This document shows positions 60,364 through 64,000 of a stretch of 64,000 nucleotides of DNA, in pieces. Origin of the DNA: Streptomyces sp. JHA26 (GTDB lineage Bacteria > Actinomycetota > Actinomycetes > Streptomycetales > Streptomycetaceae); the NCBI RefSeq assembly GCF_002005565.1, contig NZ_BDJC01000004.1, positions 164,485 through 228,484 on the forward strand, in the 5' to 3' direction. A model generated the notes under the pieces. The model was given only the letters and a program-made list of their open reading frames with translations, did not search any database and was not told the origin of the DNA. A program made the position numbers and the translations under genes. Within the stretch, counting starts at the first letter, position 1; each line of letters begins with the position of its first letter.

Positions 60364-61770
60364 TCAAGAGGGGACGCCGGGCCGGCCGGGCGCGGCCAGG
60401 CGGCGCACCGCGGACAGGGGGACCGGGAGCCAGTCGGGGCGGTGCCGGGCCTCGTACACCACCTCGTAGACGGCCTTGTCCGTCTCGTAGGCGCGCAGCA
60501 GCACCGGGTCGGTGCGCGGGTCGAAGCCGCCGGCCTCCGCGTACCCGGTGCAGTACGCGGCCCGGCAGGTCTCGGCCCAGCCGGGCACCGGGACGTCGGC
60601 GGAGTGCGCCGCGTAGTCGAAGGAGCGCAGCATCCCCGCGACGTCCCGCACCGCCGGCTGCGGCATCCGCCGCTCGGCCAGCGGTCTCGCGGGCTCGCCC
60701 TCGAAGTCGATCAGCGACCACTGCCCGGACGGCGACCGCAGGCACTGTCCGAGGTGCAGGTCGCCGTGGACGCGCTGCGCGGTCCAGGTGCGGCCCTCGC
60801 CGGCCAGGTCGGCCAGGGCCGTGAACGCCGTGCGCAGCCCGGGCGCGTACGGCAGCAGGGCCGGCACCGCATGGACGGCCTCCTCCAGCCGCGCGATCAT
60901 GCCGTCGACCAGCGGCCGCAGCCGGCCGTGGCCCAGCGTGACCGTCGGCAGCGCGCGGGCCAACGCGGTGTGCACCTCGGCGGTCGCCCGGCCCAGCGCC
61001 CGCGCCTCGGCGGCGAAGTCCTGGCCCTTGGCCAGTTCGCGCAGGGCCAGCTCCCAGCCGTCGGTCGCGCCCTGCACGTACGGCTGGAGCACGCCCAGCA
61101 CCCAGGTCTGCCCGGCCAGGTCCGCCGTCATCCAGCCCGTGGGCGCCGGCACCCGGGGGCAGCCCTCACGGACCAGCGCCAGCGGCAGCTCCAGATCGGG
61201 GTTGACCCCGGGCACGATCCGGCGCAGCACCTTGAGAATGAACGTGTCTCCGTACACGACCGACGAGTTCGACTGCTCGGCGGTCATCAGGCGCGGCACC
61301 AGCCCGGTACGGATCTCCTGGTCCGGGTCGCGCTCGAAGCTGAGCCCGCCGACCCGGGCCCGGGTGCGCAGCGCCTCCAGAAGCACCTCGGCGGGCCGGG
61401 TGTCGTAGAGGGCGTCGTAGACGGTGCGTCCGGCCAGCGGGCCCTCGGTGACGTGGCCGATCAGGGCGGGCGCCAGCCGGGGCGGCAGCGCCTCGCGCAC
61501 CCCTATCAGGAGTTGGTAGCAGTCGCCCGGCTGATCGGGGGTGCCGGGGACCGGCCCGGAGGGCTGGTGGGCGCGCACCAGCACGTGGAAGAGACCGAGA
61601 CGGGCGTCGGCCGGCAGCAGCTCGGTGGCCGCGACCAGCGAGAACCCGGTGACCGGGCGCCCCTTGCCCGCGAACCAGCGCTGCCGCGGCAGCCATCCCC
61701 GCAACAGCGGGTCCAGGGACGCAAGGAGTCCGGGCGGGCTCGTGACGGTGCGTATGACGGCTTCCGACAT
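60364..61770 (-). CDS. pep2: Maltokinase (Pep2/Mak)
   Basis: 468-aa kinase phosphorylating maltose to alpha-maltose 1-phosphate, the GlgE donor. Fold like aminoglycoside phosphotransferases: N-cap [47 protein letters not shown] (ATP-binding Lys); catalytic [11 protein letters not shown] (Asp) and metal-binding [38 protein letters not shown] 61770. Lies 88 nt after treS and 41 nt before glgB on the same strand, so the operon is glgE-treS-pep2-glgB. TreS and maltokinase form a complex in mycobacteria. Confidence 0.95.
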   Translation of the reverse strand: MSEAVIRTVTSPPGLLASLDPLLRGWLPRQRWFAGKGRPVTGFSLVAATELLPADARLGLFHVLVRAHQPSGPVPGTPDQPGDCYQLLIGVREALPPRLAPALIGHVTEGPLAGRTVYDALYDTRPAEVLLEALRTRARVGGLSFERDPDQEIRTGLVPRLMTAEQSNSSVVYGDTFILKVLRRIVPGVNPDLELPLALVREGCPRVPAPTGWMTADLAGQTWVLGVLQPYVQGATDGWELALRELAKGQDFAAEARALGRATAEVHTALARALPTVTLGHGRLRPLVDGMIARLEEAVHAVPALLPYAPGLRTAFTALADLAGEGRTWTAQRVHGDLHLGQCLRSPSGQWSLIDFEGEPARPLAERRMPQPAVRDVAGMLRSFDYAAHSADVPVPGWAETCRAAYCTGYAEAGGFDPRTDPVLLRAYETDKAVYEVVYEARHRPDWLPVPLSAVRRLAAPGRPGVPS

Positions 61771-61858
61771 GGCGTCGCGTCCTTTCCCCGGGTCGACGGG
61801 GTGTGAGTGATGCGTGCCCAGGGCGGGACGGTGGAAACCGACCCGCCCCGGGCCTGGG

Positions 61859-63555
<1,697 letters not shown>

Positions 63556-63559
<4 letters not shown>

Positions 63560-64000
63560 GTGGTGGGGGACCCTCCGATCTGCGGGGTGGACGGTCGCAG
63601 AACCGTGCAGACGTGCGCGGGCGTACGGCCCGGCTCGAGGCGCACATAGTTGGTCCTGCCCCAGTGGTAGGTCTCACCGGTGAGCTCGTCGCGCACCGGC
63701 ACCGACTCGTGCCAGTCCAGGCCGAGTTGCGGCATGTCCAACGAGACCGTGGCCTCCTGGGTGTGGTGGGGGTCGAGGTTGACGACCACCAGAACCGTGT
63801 TCGAACCCTGCCGCTTCGAGTACACGATCACCTCCTCCTTGTCCGCGTGGTGGAAGTGCAGATCACGCAGCTGCCGCAGGGCCGGGTTCTCGCGTCGGAC
63901 GGCGTTGAGTCTGGCGATGAGGGGGGCGATGGTGCGGCCTTCGCGGTGGGCGGCGTCCCAGTCGCGGGGTCTGAGCTGGTACTTCTCGCTGTCGAGGTAC
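63556..64000 (-). CDS. glgE: Maltosyltransferase GlgE, C-terminal part
   Basis: The 3' end of the gene, running off the right edge of the window; only about the last 148 residues are present. It reads [77 protein letters not shown] and [20 protein letters not shown], matching the C-terminal domains of GlgE. GlgE (GH13_3) elongates alpha-1,4-glucan with maltose 1-phosphate. Its stop overlaps the treS start as ATGA. The catalytic residues are outside the window. Confidence 0.94.

Noticed and set aside
59354..60469. Plus-strand frames over the glgB 5' end
   Set aside because: Shadows of the Lys/Ala/Thr repeats read in antisense; no ribosome site and no recognisable domain.

Overview
This is a very GC-rich actinobacterial chromosome segment. 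Gene content, GTG/TTG starts, short ATGA/GTGA gene overlaps and the presence of the polarity proteins FilP and Scy point to a Streptomyces. Gene order matches, as far as I remember it, the S. coelicolor core chromosome from atpC to the glgE-treS-pep2-glgB cluster. No search was run, so this assignment is recognition only. I see no rRNA, tRNA, CRISPR array, prophage or insertion sequence; one short repetitive palindrome-type element sits inside a coding region (10753-10793).

Layout. 1-5.9 kb: end of the ATP synthase operon (atpC), a DUF2550 membrane protein, a secreted GH18 chitinase with a classical chitinase promoter, a NarL-type two-component pair and two small membrane proteins. 5.9-10.3 kb: cobalamin adenosyltransferase, a drug-type ABC exporter with a divergent TetR gene, 3-hydroxybutyryl-CoA dehydrogenase and a STAS protein. 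10.5-16.3 kb: a large membrane-anchored P-loop protein with a Pro/Ser/Thr tail, the mismatch endonuclease NucS, an SCO5389-family protein, a luciferase-like oxidoreductase and a small Cys/His protein. 16.3-20.4 kb: two paralogous ABC operons in tandem. 20.5-25.6 kb: the coiled-coil proteins FilP and Scy of the hyphal-tip apparatus.

25.8-28.6 kb: methylmalonyl-CoA epimerase, acetyl-CoA acetyltransferase and MeaB. With the adenosyltransferase (5.9 kb) and isobutyryl-CoA mutase large subunit IcmA (36.2 kb) these form a scattered B12/short-acyl-CoA theme. 28.7-31.5 kb: a PepSY protein divergent from an OmpR-type two-component system with acidic sensor segments. 31.5-36.1 kb: MarR regulators, three tandem AIM24-family genes, two DUF3817 genes and a thiamine-binding-type protein. 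37.9-43.2 kb: TetR regulator, thioredoxin-TPR protein, a 650-bp non-coding region with an RNA-like series of hairpins, and a DUF6230-DUF6114-secreted-protein operon.

43.3-49.4 kb: central carbon overflow block pta-ackA-pyk and divergent pfkA. 49.8-54.3 kb: RibD/DHFR-like protein, and a CitA/CitB-type two-component system divergent from a DctA-type carboxylate symporter. 54.5-57.6 kb: MerR regulator, thioredoxin and a HelD-like helicase. 57.6-64 kb: the GlgE pathway on the minus strand (glgE partial, treS, pep2, glgB), turning trehalose through maltose and maltose 1-phosphate into branched alpha-glucan. The GlgB here carries a lysine-rich, histone H1-like N-terminal extension.

Several regulator-type genes share one promoter layout: a -10-like hexamer followed by 6-8 nt and then the start codon, which predicts leaderless mRNAs.
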